Shown here one piece after another: positions 7,446 through 15,278 of a stretch of DNA of 64,000 nucleotides. The notes below the pieces were generated by a model. That model saw only the letters and a program-made list of their open reading frames with translations. It was not told the DNA's origin and did no database searches. Made by a program: the position numbers and the translations under genes. Source of the DNA: Homoserinibacter sp. YIM 151385 (GTDB lineage Bacteria; Actinomycetota; Actinomycetes; Actinomycetales; Microbacteriaceae); the NCBI RefSeq assembly GCF_027912415.1, contig NZ_CP115175.1, positions 1,798,001 to 1,862,000 on the forward strand, read 5' to 3'. Numbering within the stretch: position 1 is the first letter of the stretch; every line of letters begins with the position of its first letter.

Positions 7446-8423
7446 ATGCTGGCGTGGGGACGGTTCGCCGCGGTCGTGGCGGCGCGGGCACTGCTCGCGG
7501 CGATCGCCGGCCTGGCGTTCTGGGCGGCGGCGCCGATGGTGCTCGGCTGGCACAGCACGACCGTGATGACCGGGTCGATGGAGCCTGCGCTGCAGGTCGG
7601 CGACGTGGTCGTGAGCAAGCCGGTCGAGGCGCACGAGCTGCGGCCCGGGCAGGTCCTGCTCTTCCCCGACGCCGACCACCCCGGAACGCTCCGACTGCAC
7701 CGCTTCGACGCGATCGACGACGACGGGGGGCTGATCACCAAGGGCGACGCCAACGTCGCCGCCGACTCCACCCGCATCGACCGGGGGACGGTCTCCGGCG
7801 TCGGCTACCTCCGCGTGCCGCTGATCGGCACCCCCGCGGTCTGGATCTCGGAGCACCGCACCGCACCGCTCGTCGCCCTCGGCGCCGGGCTCCTCCTCCT
7901 CGCGGCGGTGGCGGTCGTCCCCGCGGTCGCCGGCGGCGACGCCGGCGAGCCCGCGCCCCGACGAGGACGACACCGCCGGCGCCGCCGTCTCGCGCGACCG
8001 CTCCCCCTCGGCGTCGCGGCGACCGCCGTCGTGATCGCGATCCTGGCCGTCCCCGCGCCGGCCGCGGCGGCCGCCTTCTCCGCCGCCACCGCCTCCGCGA
8101 GCACCATCTCGACCGCGGCGGCGACACCCGCGACCGGTCTGACCTGCACGAACAACGCCGACGGCTCCGTCACCGTGGGCTGGAAGTATGCCGGAGCCCG
8201 ACCGGAGCGCTTCACCACCATCGTCGACGGCACACCCGGCGCCGCCGTCGACGGCGCCGCCCGCTCCACCATCCTCAGCCCCGAGGGCCTGTTCTCCTGG
8301 CGGACCTCCACCGTGAGCATCCGCACCGACCTCACCAGCACCTGGACCACCGCGTCCACCGGCAGCGTCAAGATCACCACCGTCCGCTTCCTCGGATTCG
8401 GGCGGACCACCTGCGCCGCCTAG
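7446..8423 (+). CDS. SipW-type signal peptidase I with C-terminal substrate-like domain
   Basis: 325 aa. Residues 1-165 are a signal peptidase I of the SipW/ER class: membrane helix at 14-35, catalytic Ser44 in TGSMEPALQVGD, His85 in RLHRF in place of the usual Lys, then KGDAN (99-103), and a second helix at 141-163. The usual protein ends here. Instead an Arg-rich stretch (172-184) leads into a third hydrophobic segment (188-203) followed by AFSAATASA (210-218), a signal-peptide-like cleavage region resembling that of the preceding gene, and an exported Cys-containing beta domain (231-325, fibronectin III-like by eye). The reading frame is continuous. It appears to be a protease fused to a possible substrate of its own. 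Confidence 0.8.
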   Translation: MLAWGRFAAVVAARALLAAIAGLAFWAAAPMVLGWHSTTVMTGSMEPALQVGDVVVSKPVEAHELRPGQVLLFPDADHPGTLRLHRFDAIDDDGGLITKGDANVAADSTRIDRGTVSGVGYLRVPLIGTPAVWISEHRTAPLVALGAGLLLLAAVAVVPAVAGGDAGEPAPRRGRHRRRRRLARPLPLGVAATAVVIAILAVPAPAAAAAFSAATASASTISTAAATPATGLTCTNNADGSVTVGWKYAGARPERFTTIVDGTPGAAVDGAARSTILSPEGLFSWRTSTVSIRTDLTSTWTTASTGSVKITTVRFLGFGRTTCAA

Positions 8424-8433
8424 CGCTCGGCGA

Positions 8434-9420
8434 TCATCTCGAGCCCCGGCTGAGCTCCTCCGGCAGCTCGGCCACGGGGGCGATGACCATGTCCTGCACC
8501 TTCCAGTCCAGCTCGACGCAGCGCTCGCGCGCCGCCTCCAGCTGCGCGAGCGTCGGCATGCGGCCGCCCGCGGGGATCACGAAGGACTCCACGTGGAAGA
8601 CGTGGCCCTCGTCCCGCACGCGCGAGGCGGCATCCCCGACCCAGTCGATCGCGCGGAGGGTCTTGTCGATCTCCCGCCCGAGCGGATGCGGCTCGGCATC
8701 GTCGAAGGTCTTCGCGCGGCTGTCCATGAGGGCGGACACGGCGCGGCGGAGGTTCTTCCAGCCGTCCCGTGCGATCGAGGCGGCGATCACGAGCGCGGCC
8801 GCGGCATCCGCCCACCACAGCCCGACGCCGATGCCGAGGACGCCGACGATCGCGGCGCCGGCCGTCATCCAGTCCGCCTTGTTCATGTCGGCGTCGGCGT
8901 AGAGCACCTTGTCGTGCAGCGTCTCGGCGAGGCGCATCTTCTTCCGGCCCAGGATCACGGGCGCCGGGATCGTGAGCGCCATCGCCGGGATCATGAGCCA
9001 GCCCAGCCAGATCGTCTCGCCGAAGAGGGTGACCCCGCCGATCGCCGGATGCTCCGCGGCCAGCAGCTTCGAGCCGGAGTCGACGATGAGGTACGCACCC
9101 ATGACGAGCAGCGAGACCGCCGCGACGAGGTGCGCGATGCCCGTCGCGCGGTGGTAGCCGTAGGGATGCCGCTGATCCGGGCGGCGGCGCACGACGAGGC
9201 GGGCCGCGAGGAACGCGATCGGCGGGAGGAAGGAGAGCAGGTCCTCGATCCAGGCCGCCCGCATCGCCTGCGAGCTGCCGAGCACGAGCGCGACGATCAC
9301 GACGGTGACGGCGAGGAAGGCGATGCTCGCCCACTCCAGGCGGACGGCGAGACGCAGCGCGTCGCGCTGCTCGTCCGGCAGCTCCGTGCGCCCGATGCGG
9401 GCGCCCGGCTCAGCGCGCAT
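8434..9420 (-). CDS. Cation diffusion facilitator family transporter
   Basis: 328 aa, ATG at 9420, chosen because upstream sequence in this frame is shadow of the preceding gene. The N-terminal membrane domain has about six helices (for example FLAVTVVIVALVLGSS and VAAVSLLVMGAYLIVDSG) with the acidic ligand motif NKADWMTAGAAIVG in a late helix. A cytoplasmic domain of about 90 residues (DEGHVFHVESFVIP) follows, as in CDF metal/proton antiporters. The metal (Zn, Fe, Mn) cannot be told. It overlaps the solute-binding-protein gene by 11 nt, so the two are one transcript. Confidence 0.85.
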   Translation of the reverse strand: MRAEPGARIGRTELPDEQRDALRLAVRLEWASIAFLAVTVVIVALVLGSSQAMRAAWIEDLLSFLPPIAFLAARLVVRRRPDQRHPYGYHRATGIAHLVAAVSLLVMGAYLIVDSGSKLLAAEHPAIGGVTLFGETIWLGWLMIPAMALTIPAPVILGRKKMRLAETLHDKVLYADADMNKADWMTAGAAIVGVLGIGVGLWWADAAAALVIAASIARDGWKNLRRAVSALMDSRAKTFDDAEPHPLGREIDKTLRAIDWVGDAASRVRDEGHVFHVESFVIPAGGRMPTLAQLEAARERCVELDWKVQDMVIAPVAELPEELSRGSR

Positions 9421-9922
9421 CGTCGTGCTCCTGGAGGTAGCGGTCGAGCTCGAGCACGAGGCCGTTCTCGCCGAGCGGCGCGAGCATGACGAGCTCCTCG
9501 CGACGCTCGCCGCGAGCGTCGTCGAGGACGTAGGCCTGCGTCGTGCTCGCCCGGTCCGACCACGGCGTGTCCGGCCGGATCCCGCCCACGACGAGGTCGA
9601 CCGCCCCCGCATCGAGCTCCTCGACGAGACGCTGCTCGCTCTCCTGCCGCCACGTGATCCCGACCCCGAGCGACTCCGCGAAGCCCGCGACCAGGTCGAT
9701 CTCGGCGCCCGCCGGATCCTCGCCCTCCACGAGCTGCACCCAGCCGGGGCTCTCGGTCACGCCGACGCGCAGGCCGTCCTCGCGGATGCGGTCCAGCGCG
9801 CCATCCGGATCGGCCGGGATGCTCGGGACGCAGCCGGCCAGCGCCGAGGCCGCGACGACGGCGAGCGCCGACGTCGCGATCCGCACCGGGCTGCGCATCA
9901 TCCCGCGCCTCCTGAGACCCAT
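9410..9922 (-). CDS. Short family 3 solute-binding-like lipoprotein
   Basis: 170 aa. Lipobox SALAGC follows an N-terminal signal, preceded by MGLRRRGMMRSP; either Met could be the start. The remainder matches lobe 1 of amino-acid-type family 3 binding proteins (LRVGVTESPGWVQLVEGEDP, then DLVAGFAESLGVG) and a piece of the return (LVEELDAGAVDLVVGGI). Full family members are about 250 residues, so lobe 2 is largely missing. No ABC permease or ATPase is adjacent; the partner is a cation efflux gene. It may sense ligand or metal rather than deliver a solute; that is speculative. Confidence 0.7.
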   Translation of the reverse strand: MGLRRRGMMRSPVRIATSALAVVAASALAGCVPSIPADPDGALDRIREDGLRVGVTESPGWVQLVEGEDPAGAEIDLVAGFAESLGVGITWRQESEQRLVEELDAGAVDLVVGGIRPDTPWSDRASTTQAYVLDDARGERREELVMLAPLGENGLVLELDRYLQEHDDAR

Positions 9923-9991
9923 GCCGGGAACGCTACGCGCCGGCGCGGAGCGGTCCGCGAGCGCGCAGGCGGCACCCAGGTCGCCGGTCCC

Positions 9992-10558
9992 TCAGCCGGC
10001 GGGCGCGCTGAGCCCCGCGAGGTACCGGCGCGCCCGGAGCACCCCGACCCCCTGCGACACGAGCAGGACCACGAGGGATGCCGCGAGCAGCACCATGAGG
10101 ACGGTGCGGATCCAGGCGAGATCCGAGTCCGCCCCGATCGAGAGCTGCAGCGCGAGGAGCCCCGACAGCAGCGCCCCCTGCTGGAGCATCTGCCACGGGG
10201 CGTAGCGCGCGTAGACGGTCGCGTAGTCGCGGGCCGGCGCCGCGAGCTCCCCCGGCAGCTCGCCGCCGCGGAACACGGCCGCGCGCACGAGCCGGCGCTC
10301 CGCGTGGAGCAGGTGCCGGAGGTTCATCATGCGCGCGGGGGCCGGGAGGGCTGCGACGAGCGCCGCGATGCTCACGACCATGCAGCCGAGCGCGACGCCG
10401 GCCCACACGGTCCAGCTGCCGGGCGCCCAGAACGCGACCACGACGACCGCGCCCACGACGGCCGCGACGCCGACGAAGGGCAGGAGCTTGAGCCGCCTGC
10501 GGCGCAGCTCCTCGGGCGACGCCGCCAGCCACTCCAGCGAGGGCCGGTCGAGCGACAT
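9992..10558 (-). CDS. Membrane protein of unknown function, four helices
   Basis: 188 aa. Four hydrophobic segments are visible in two pairs: two near residues 25-65 (FVGVAAVVGAVVVVAFWAPG, then WAGVALGCMVVSIAALVAAL) and two near 130-175 (LLSGLLALQLSIGADSDLAW and LMVLLAASLVVLLVSQGVGV), separated by a charged cytoplasmic stretch. ATG overlaps the stop of the Dabb gene by 1 nt, so translation is coupled. I recognise no family motif. Being third in the glutaredoxin-Dabb operon hints at a stress role, weakly. Confidence 0.7.
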   Translation of the reverse strand: MSLDRPSLEWLAASPEELRRRRLKLLPFVGVAAVVGAVVVVAFWAPGSWTVWAGVALGCMVVSIAALVAALPAPARMMNLRHLLHAERRLVRAAVFRGGELPGELAAPARDYATVYARYAPWQMLQQGALLSGLLALQLSIGADSDLAWIRTVLMVLLAASLVVLLVSQGVGVLRARRYLAGLSAPAG

Positions 10559-10863
10559 CAGTGCTCGGACTCGAAGTCGATCGCCGCGCGGGAGGCGGCG
10601 TAGCCGCGGATCACGGCGGCCGCGGCCTCGTGCTCGGGATGCACCTGGTACGCCTGGAGCGCATCGCGGGACTCGAAGAGCGAGACGAGGACGACATCCG
10701 AGTTGCCCTCGGTCTCGTGCAGGTCGGCGTGCACCTCGAGCCACGCGAGGCCCTCCACGAGGTCGACGAGCGGGGAGAGCCTCGCGGCGATGTCGGCGAT
10801 CTGCGCCTGCCGCTCCGCGGCGTCCTCGGTCTTCAGCGTCCAGGCGACGATGTGCTTGATCAT
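10558..10863 (-). CDS. Dabb (stress-responsive alpha/beta barrel) domain protein
   Basis: 101 aa, the full length of a single Dabb domain. The start MIKHIVAWTLK is the family's first strand with its conserved histidine; the pattern SDVVLVSLFESRDALQAYQVHPEH near residues 55-78 is the characteristic second half. Dabb proteins are small dimeric barrels, some of which act in stress responses or as cyclases; the substrate here is unknown. Start and stop overlap the neighbours on both sides (ATGA with the glutaredoxin gene), so this is a tight three-gene operon. Confidence 0.87.
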   Translation of the reverse strand: MIKHIVAWTLKTEDAAERQAQIADIAARLSPLVDLVEGLAWLEVHADLHETEGNSDVVLVSLFESRDALQAYQVHPEHEAAAAVIRGYAASRAAIDFESEH

Positions 10864-11117
10864 GCTGATGCCTCCTCGGCGTCGGTGAGCGCGCGGCGCA
10901 GGCGGTCCGCATCCACGCGCCAGATGGTGTGCACGCGCTCCTCGATGAGCACCACCGGAATCTCCTCCACGAAGCGCTCGTGCAGCTCCGGGTCGTCGAG
11001 GATCGAGCGCTCCTCGAGCTGCGCGGACGGGAACTCCGGCAGGACCTCGGCCAGCACGGCGCGGGCGTCGTCGCAGAGGTGGCAGCCGGGCTTGCCGACG
11101 AGGGTGACGCGGGGCAC
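10860..11117 (-). CDS. Glutaredoxin-family thiol-disulfide protein
   Basis: 85 aa from a GTG start (VPRVTLVGKPGCHLCDD). The redox motif CHLC sits at residues 12-15 in the first strand-helix turn, and IPVVLIEERVH gives the cis-Pro loop, so the thioredoxin fold is complete though short. It belongs to the small glutaredoxin-like proteins encoded beside SerB-like HAD genes in many Actinobacteria. It is divergent from the HAD phosphatase with only 63 nt between. Confidence 0.86.
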   Translation of the reverse strand: MPRVTLVGKPGCHLCDDARAVLAEVLPEFPSAQLEERSILDDPELHERFVEEIPVVLIEERVHTIWRVDADRLRRALTDAEEASA

Positions 11118-11180
11118 GACTCCAGCGTAGACCGCGCGCTCCGCGGGCGGCGCGGAGCGCTCCGCTAGGCTGGCCCGACC

Positions 11181-12002
11181 ATGCCCGAGGTGAACGACGT
11201 CGACCCCGGCGGCCCCAGCTCGTCCCCGATCGTCGCCTTCTTCGACGTCGACAACACGCTCATGCGGGGCACGAGCCTCTTCCACCTCGGCATCGAGGCC
11301 TGGCGGGAGGGCGTCATCGGGCCCCGCGACATCCTCCCCTTCGCCTGGCACCAGATGCGCTTCATCGCGAAGGGCGAGAACGACGCCCATCTCAGCTCGG
11401 CGCGGGAGCGGGCGCTCGAGCTCATCGGCGGCCACAGCCCCGACGAGATCGAGGCGCTCGCCGAGCAGATCTGGGAGACCCGCATCCGCCCGCGGCTCTG
11501 GCCGGAGACCGTCGGGATCGCGCAGGAGCACCTCGCGAAGGGCCACGAGGTGTGGCTCATCTCCGCGACCCCGATCGAGGTCGGCCGGCTCATGGCCCGG
11601 CGGCTCGGGCTGACGGGCGCCCTCGGCACCGTCGTCGAGCGGGAGGACGGGATCTACACCGGCAAGCTCGTCGGCCACGTGCTCCACGGCGAGCAGAAGG
11701 CGGTCGCGGCGCGCGAGCTGACCGGCCGCATCGGCGCCCGCCTCGAGGACTGCTGGGCGTACTCCGACAGCCGCAACGACATCCCGCTCCTCTCCCTCGT
11801 CGGCAACCGGGTCGTCGTGAACCCCGACGTCCCGCTCCGCCTCCACGCGGCGAAGCACGACTGGCCCGTGCTGCAGCTCAAGCCCGCGAGCATCCGCGAG
11901 GCGCAGCGGCGGGTCAAGCGCGAGGCGCGGGCGGTGCGGAAGGACGCGCGGCGCACCGACCCCGGCGGCGGCCCGGACACGAAGAAGCGCCGGACCCCGT
12001 AG
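11181..12002 (+). CDS. HAD-IB family phosphatase (SerB1-like)
   Basis: 273 aa. HAD motif I is FFDVDNTL (first Asp at about residue 22), motif II is in LISATP, and motif III/IV lies in WAYSDSRNDIPLL. The alpha-helical cap between motifs I and II is of the C1/HAD-IB type shared with phosphoserine phosphatase. The C-terminal 40 residues are strongly basic (VKREARAVRKDARR), unusual for a soluble phosphatase, and could bind nucleic acid or membrane. Gene order with glutaredoxin, bS22, HTH protein and proC matches the mycobacterial serB1 neighbourhood. Confidence 0.85.
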   Translation: MPEVNDVDPGGPSSSPIVAFFDVDNTLMRGTSLFHLGIEAWREGVIGPRDILPFAWHQMRFIAKGENDAHLSSARERALELIGGHSPDEIEALAEQIWETRIRPRLWPETVGIAQEHLAKGHEVWLISATPIEVGRLMARRLGLTGALGTVVEREDGIYTGKLVGHVLHGEQKAVAARELTGRIGARLEDCWAYSDSRNDIPLLSLVGNRVVVNPDVPLRLHAAKHDWPVLQLKPASIREAQRRVKREARAVRKDARRTDPGGGPDTKKRRTP

Positions 12003-12030
12003 GGCCCGGCGCTCACGACCGCGAGGCGGT

Positions 12031-12129
12031 CTACTTCTTGTTGCGACGCTGGTGACGCGTCTTGCGCAGCAGCTTGCGGTGCTTCTTCTTGGCCATCCGC
12101 TTGCGGCGCTTCTTGATGACAGAGCCCAT
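12031..12129 (-). CDS. Small ribosomal protein bS22 (AURKAIP1/COX24 domain)
   Basis: 32 aa: [20 protein letters not shown], then a tail ending RHQRRNKK. It is almost entirely basic and matches the actinobacterial AURKAIP1/COX24-domain protein, a component of the small ribosomal subunit near the decoding region. It is too short for ordinary gene finders but the match is close to complete. It ends 28 nt from the convergent HAD gene. Confidence 0.92.
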   Translation of the reverse strand: MGSVIKKRRKRMAKKKHRKLLRKTRHQRRNKK

Positions 12130-12213
12130 GATTCACCTCATTCGTTCGGACTGATCGGACCACCGGGTCCGTGTCAGAACCTCGAGTAAGTCAACCTGGG
12201 GATTCTAGCCTGT

Positions 12214-12408
12214 TCAGCCGACCTGGGCGTCCCCGAGGCGGATCATCGCCGCCACGGCGGACTCGGGGATGCGGTACGAGCGCCCGAATCGGATAGCCGG
12301 CAGGTCGCCCGCCTTGACCATGCGGTACACGGTCATGTTCGAGACGCGCATCATCTCGGCCACCTCCGCGACCGTGAGGAAGCGCACGTCGTCGAGCTCG
12401 CCTGCCAT
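12214..12408 (-). CDS. Small excisionase-type/BldC-like HTH DNA-binding protein
   Basis: 64 aa from ATG at 12408. A MerR-type winged helix fills the whole protein: FLTVAEVAEMMRVSNMTVYR is the helix-turn-helix and IRFGRSYRIPESAVAAMI the wing. It lacks any dimerisation coiled coil or effector domain, as in BldC and in the mycobacterial HTH protein next to serB1. It is probably a small chromosomal regulator that binds cooperatively; targets are not evident. Longer upstream in-frame starts exist but add non-conserved sequence. Confidence 0.86.
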   Translation of the reverse strand: MAGELDDVRFLTVAEVAEMMRVSNMTVYRMVKAGDLPAIRFGRSYRIPESAVAAMIRLGDAQVG

Positions 12409-12513
12409 GTCCGTCCCTCGATCGAAGATGGGCGCCGTGTTGCCAGTGTGACTGGAGTGCCCAGGCGACACCCTAGGGGGTCGCGTCAGCGCCTGTAAAG
12501 ACTCAGGGGGTGC

Positions 12514-13029
12514 TCAGCTGCGGCCGGTGATCCGGGCGACGCCCTCCTGGAGCCGCTCCTGCGCGCCCTGGATGCGCTCCTGCGCGTCGTGCACGACGCT
12601 GCGGGCCGTGTGCGCCGTCTCCGCCGCGGCGCGGCCGAGCCGCGATCCCGCCTGCTCGGCGCCCGCCCAGGCCGCGAACGCCGCCGCGTACACGGTGTCG
12701 CCCTCGTCCCCGACCGCCGGGTCGTCGGCGCCGGCACGGCCGCCGAGACGATCCGCGAACGGCGCGATCCACCGGTCGAGCTCGCCGAGCGGGGAGCCGT
12801 CGAGACGGTAGTAGCGGTGCTGCCCCTCCTCGCGCACCTGCACGAGCCCGTGCTCGCGGAGCACCTTGAGGTGCTTCGAGACGGTCGGCTGGCTGATGCC
12901 GAGGGCCGCGACCAGCTCCCCGACGCTGATCTCGCCGCGGGCGCTGCCCGGATCCTCGGCGACCTCGAGGAGGCGGGTGAGCAGCTCGCGGCGGGTGGGG
13001 TCCGCGACGACGTCGAAGATGTCGGCCAT
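12514..13029 (-). CDS. ArsR/SmtB-family winged-helix regulator
   Basis: 171 aa. The N-terminal ArsR domain (residues 1-90) begins MADIFDVVADPTRRELLTRL and has the recognition helix in GISQPTVSKHLKVL and the wing EGQHRYYRLDG. No metal-binding Cys/His cluster is visible, so metal sensing is unlikely. The C-terminal half is Ala-rich helical sequence (TAHTARSVVHDAQERIQGAQ), a probable coiled coil. It is divergent from the potassium channel gene by about 45 nt, so it may control ktrBA and itself; that is inference. Confidence 0.86.
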   Translation of the reverse strand: MADIFDVVADPTRRELLTRLLEVAEDPGSARGEISVGELVAALGISQPTVSKHLKVLREHGLVQVREEGQHRYYRLDGSPLGELDRWIAPFADRLGGRAGADDPAVGDEGDTVYAAAFAAWAGAEQAGSRLGRAAAETAHTARSVVHDAQERIQGAQERLQEGVARITGRS

Positions 13030-13073
13030 GACGACAGGGTAGTCAGCACGGGCCGGGAGTACCATTGCCCCCC

Positions 13074-14519
13074 GTGCGCAGCAGTCCTGTCGCGGCGAAG
13101 GCCCGCCTCTCCGAGAACGCCTCGCTCGGCGACCGGATCCGCCACCGCATCGGCCACTTCGCCAAGACCTCGCCGTCGCGCTTCGCGATCCTCGTGTTCA
13201 CGAGCCTGATTGTCGTGCTCACGATCGTGCTCATGCTGCCGGTCTCGAGCGCGGGACCGGGCGGCACCTCGCTCGCCGACGCCCTGTTCACCGCGGTCTC
13301 GACCATCTGCGTGACCGGGTTGACCGTGGTCGACATGTCGACGCACTGGTCGACCTTCGGCAACGTCGCCATCCTGATCGGACTGCAGGTCGGCGGCATC
13401 GGCGTCCTGACCCTCGCGAGCATCCTCGGATTGGCGGTCTCGCGGAAGCTCGGCCTGCAGCAGCGGCTCATCGCCGCGAGCGACAGCAACCCCTCGCGCC
13501 TCAGAGTCGGACCGGTCGCCGAATCTCAGGCGGTCCGACTCGGCGAGATCGGCGGCCTCCTGGCGACCGTCGCGATCAGCGCCCTCGTCATCGAGCTCGC
13601 CCTCACCCTCGCGCTCGTGCCGAAGCTGCTGATCTACGGTCTGGATCCCTGGGCCGCGGTCTGGAAGAGCTTCTACTTCGCCGCGTCCGCGTTCACGAAC
13701 ACCGGGTTCGTGCCGACCGAGGCCGGGGTCGAGCCCTTCCGCCACGACCCCTGGTTCCTCAGCGTCATCGCGATCGGCGTGTTCCTCGGCAGCATCGGGT
13801 TCCCGGTCATCTTCGCGCTCGCCCGTCGGGTGCGGCTCCGGGCACGGCTGTCCGTGCACGCGCGGCTCACCATCTACACGACCCTCATCCTGATCGCGCT
13901 CGGCGGGCTGGCGATCCTCGCACTCGAGTGGGACAACCCGTCGACCCTCGGAGGGGAGGATCCATGGTGGCGGCCCGTGACCGCCGTCTTCACCTCCGTC
14001 ATGACCCGATCCGGCGGATTCTCGACCATCGACGTCGGGGAGATGAACGGCTCGAGCCTGCTCGCCATGGACATGCTGATGTTCGTCGGAGGCGGGTCGG
14101 CGTCGACCGCGGGCGGCATCAAGGTGACGACGCTCGCGGTCCTGTTCCTCGCCGCGATCGCCGAGGCGCGCGGCGACAACGACATGCAGGTCTTCGAGCG
14201 CCGCATCCCGACCGATGTCCTCCGCCTCTCGGTGAGCGTCGTGCTCTGGGGCGCGACGATCGTCGCCGCCGCCTCGATCGCGATCCTCCAGCTCACCGGC
14301 GAGCCGCTGGACCGGGTGCTCTTCGACGTCATCTCCGCGTTCGCCACCTGCGGTCTCAGCACCGGGCTCACCGAGTCGCTGCCCGATTCCGGCAAGTACA
14401 TCCTCTCCGCGACCATGTGGGCCGGTCGAGTCGGGACGGTTACGCTGGCCGCGGCGCTTGCTGCGTCGCAACGACGACAGCTGTACCGCAGAGCCGAGGA
14501 GCGGCCGATCGTCGGCTGA
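13074..14519 (+). CDS. ktrB: KtrB/TrkH-family potassium transporter
   Basis: 481 aa from GTG at 13074 (a TTG at 13065 is an alternative). Eight to ten membrane segments are arranged as repeated M1-P-M2 units; selectivity-filter-like loops are seen in STICVTGLTVVDMST, ASAFTNTGFVPTEAG, TRSGGFSTIDVG and FATCGLSTGLT, each with the single conserved glycine. It is the channel-like subunit of Ktr systems, importing K+ with Na+ or H+ coupling. The regulatory RCK subunit follows 51 nt downstream. The start has no clear RBS and the mRNA may be leaderless. Confidence 0.92.
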   Translation: MRSSPVAAKARLSENASLGDRIRHRIGHFAKTSPSRFAILVFTSLIVVLTIVLMLPVSSAGPGGTSLADALFTAVSTICVTGLTVVDMSTHWSTFGNVAILIGLQVGGIGVLTLASILGLAVSRKLGLQQRLIAASDSNPSRLRVGPVAESQAVRLGEIGGLLATVAISALVIELALTLALVPKLLIYGLDPWAAVWKSFYFAASAFTNTGFVPTEAGVEPFRHDPWFLSVIAIGVFLGSIGFPVIFALARRVRLRARLSVHARLTIYTTLILIALGGLAILALEWDNPSTLGGEDPWWRPVTAVFTSVMTRSGGFSTIDVGEMNGSSLLAMDMLMFVGGGSASTAGGIKVTTLAVLFLAAIAEARGDNDMQVFERRIPTDVLRLSVSVVLWGATIVAAASIAILQLTGEPLDRVLFDVISAFATCGLSTGLTESLPDSGKYILSATMWAGRVGTVTLAAALAASQRRQLYRRAEERPIVG

Positions 14520-14570
14520 GCAGCCGACCAGCACGCCCGACGCACCACCGTCTCGAGAGGACCGCACCCC

Positions 14571-15242
14571 TTGGTCGACAAGATCCCGCACGACGCACCC
14601 GTCCTGGTGATCGGGCTGGGGCGCTTCGGCGCCGCCACGGCAGGTCAGCTGCAGCGCCTCGACCGCGACGTGCTCGCGGTCGACGCCGACGAGTCGCTCG
14701 TGCAGAAGTGGTCGGAGCGCGTGACCCACGCCGTCCAGGCCGACGCCCGCTCGGTGGACGCCCTCCGCCAGATCGGGGCCCAGGACTTCTCGATCGCGGT
14801 CGTCGCGGTCGGCTCTTCGATCGAGGCGAGCGTGCTCATCACGGCGAACCTCGTCGACCTCAAGATCCCGCAGATCTGGGCGAAGGCGATCAGCCAGTCG
14901 CACGGCAAGATCCTCTCGCGCATCGGCGCGAACCACGTCATCTACCCGGAGGCGGAGGCCGGCGAGCGCGTCGCGCACCTGGTCTCGGGACGCATGATCG
15001 ACTTCATCGAGTTCGACGACGGCTTCGCGGTCGTCAAGATGTACCCGCCGAAGCCGATCCGCGGCGTCACGCTCGCGGAGTCGGGCGTGCGGAAGAAGTA
15101 CGGGATCACGGTCGTCGGCGTGAAGAGCCCCGGCAAGGACTTCACCTATGCGACGCCCGACACCGTCATCTCGAACCACGACCTCATCATCGCGAGCGGC
15201 TCCTCCGCCGACATCGAGCGCTTCGCGAGCGTCGCGGGCTGA
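14571..15242 (+). CDS. ktrA: KtrA/TrkA-family RCK regulatory subunit
   Basis: 223 aa from a TTG start. The N-terminal Rossmann RCK-N domain has VLVIGLGRFGAATAGQL with the GxGxxG nucleotide motif and the acidic strand end AVDADE. A C-terminal RCK-C domain begins near residue 140 (DFIEFDDGFAVVKMYPP). It forms the cytosolic octameric ring that gates KtrB in response to ATP/ADP or NAD(H) and, in some species, cyclic di-AMP. It sits directly downstream of ktrB and is co-transcribed. Confidence 0.93.
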   Translation: MVDKIPHDAPVLVIGLGRFGAATAGQLQRLDRDVLAVDADESLVQKWSERVTHAVQADARSVDALRQIGAQDFSIAVVAVGSSIEASVLITANLVDLKIPQIWAKAISQSHGKILSRIGANHVIYPEAEAGERVAHLVSGRMIDFIEFDDGFAVVKMYPPKPIRGVTLAESGVRKKYGITVVGVKSPGKDFTYATPDTVISNHDLIIASGSSADIERFASVAG

Positions 15243-15278
15243 GCCGCCCGCGCCGCCGCCCGCGCCGCCGGCCGCGCG

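Noticed and set aside
12486-15179. 897-aa minus-strand open frame across ktrB/ktrA
   Set aside because: Antisense shadow: highly charged repeat-like translation, and the plus strand has two well-supported genes plus ArsR on the minus strand in a different frame.
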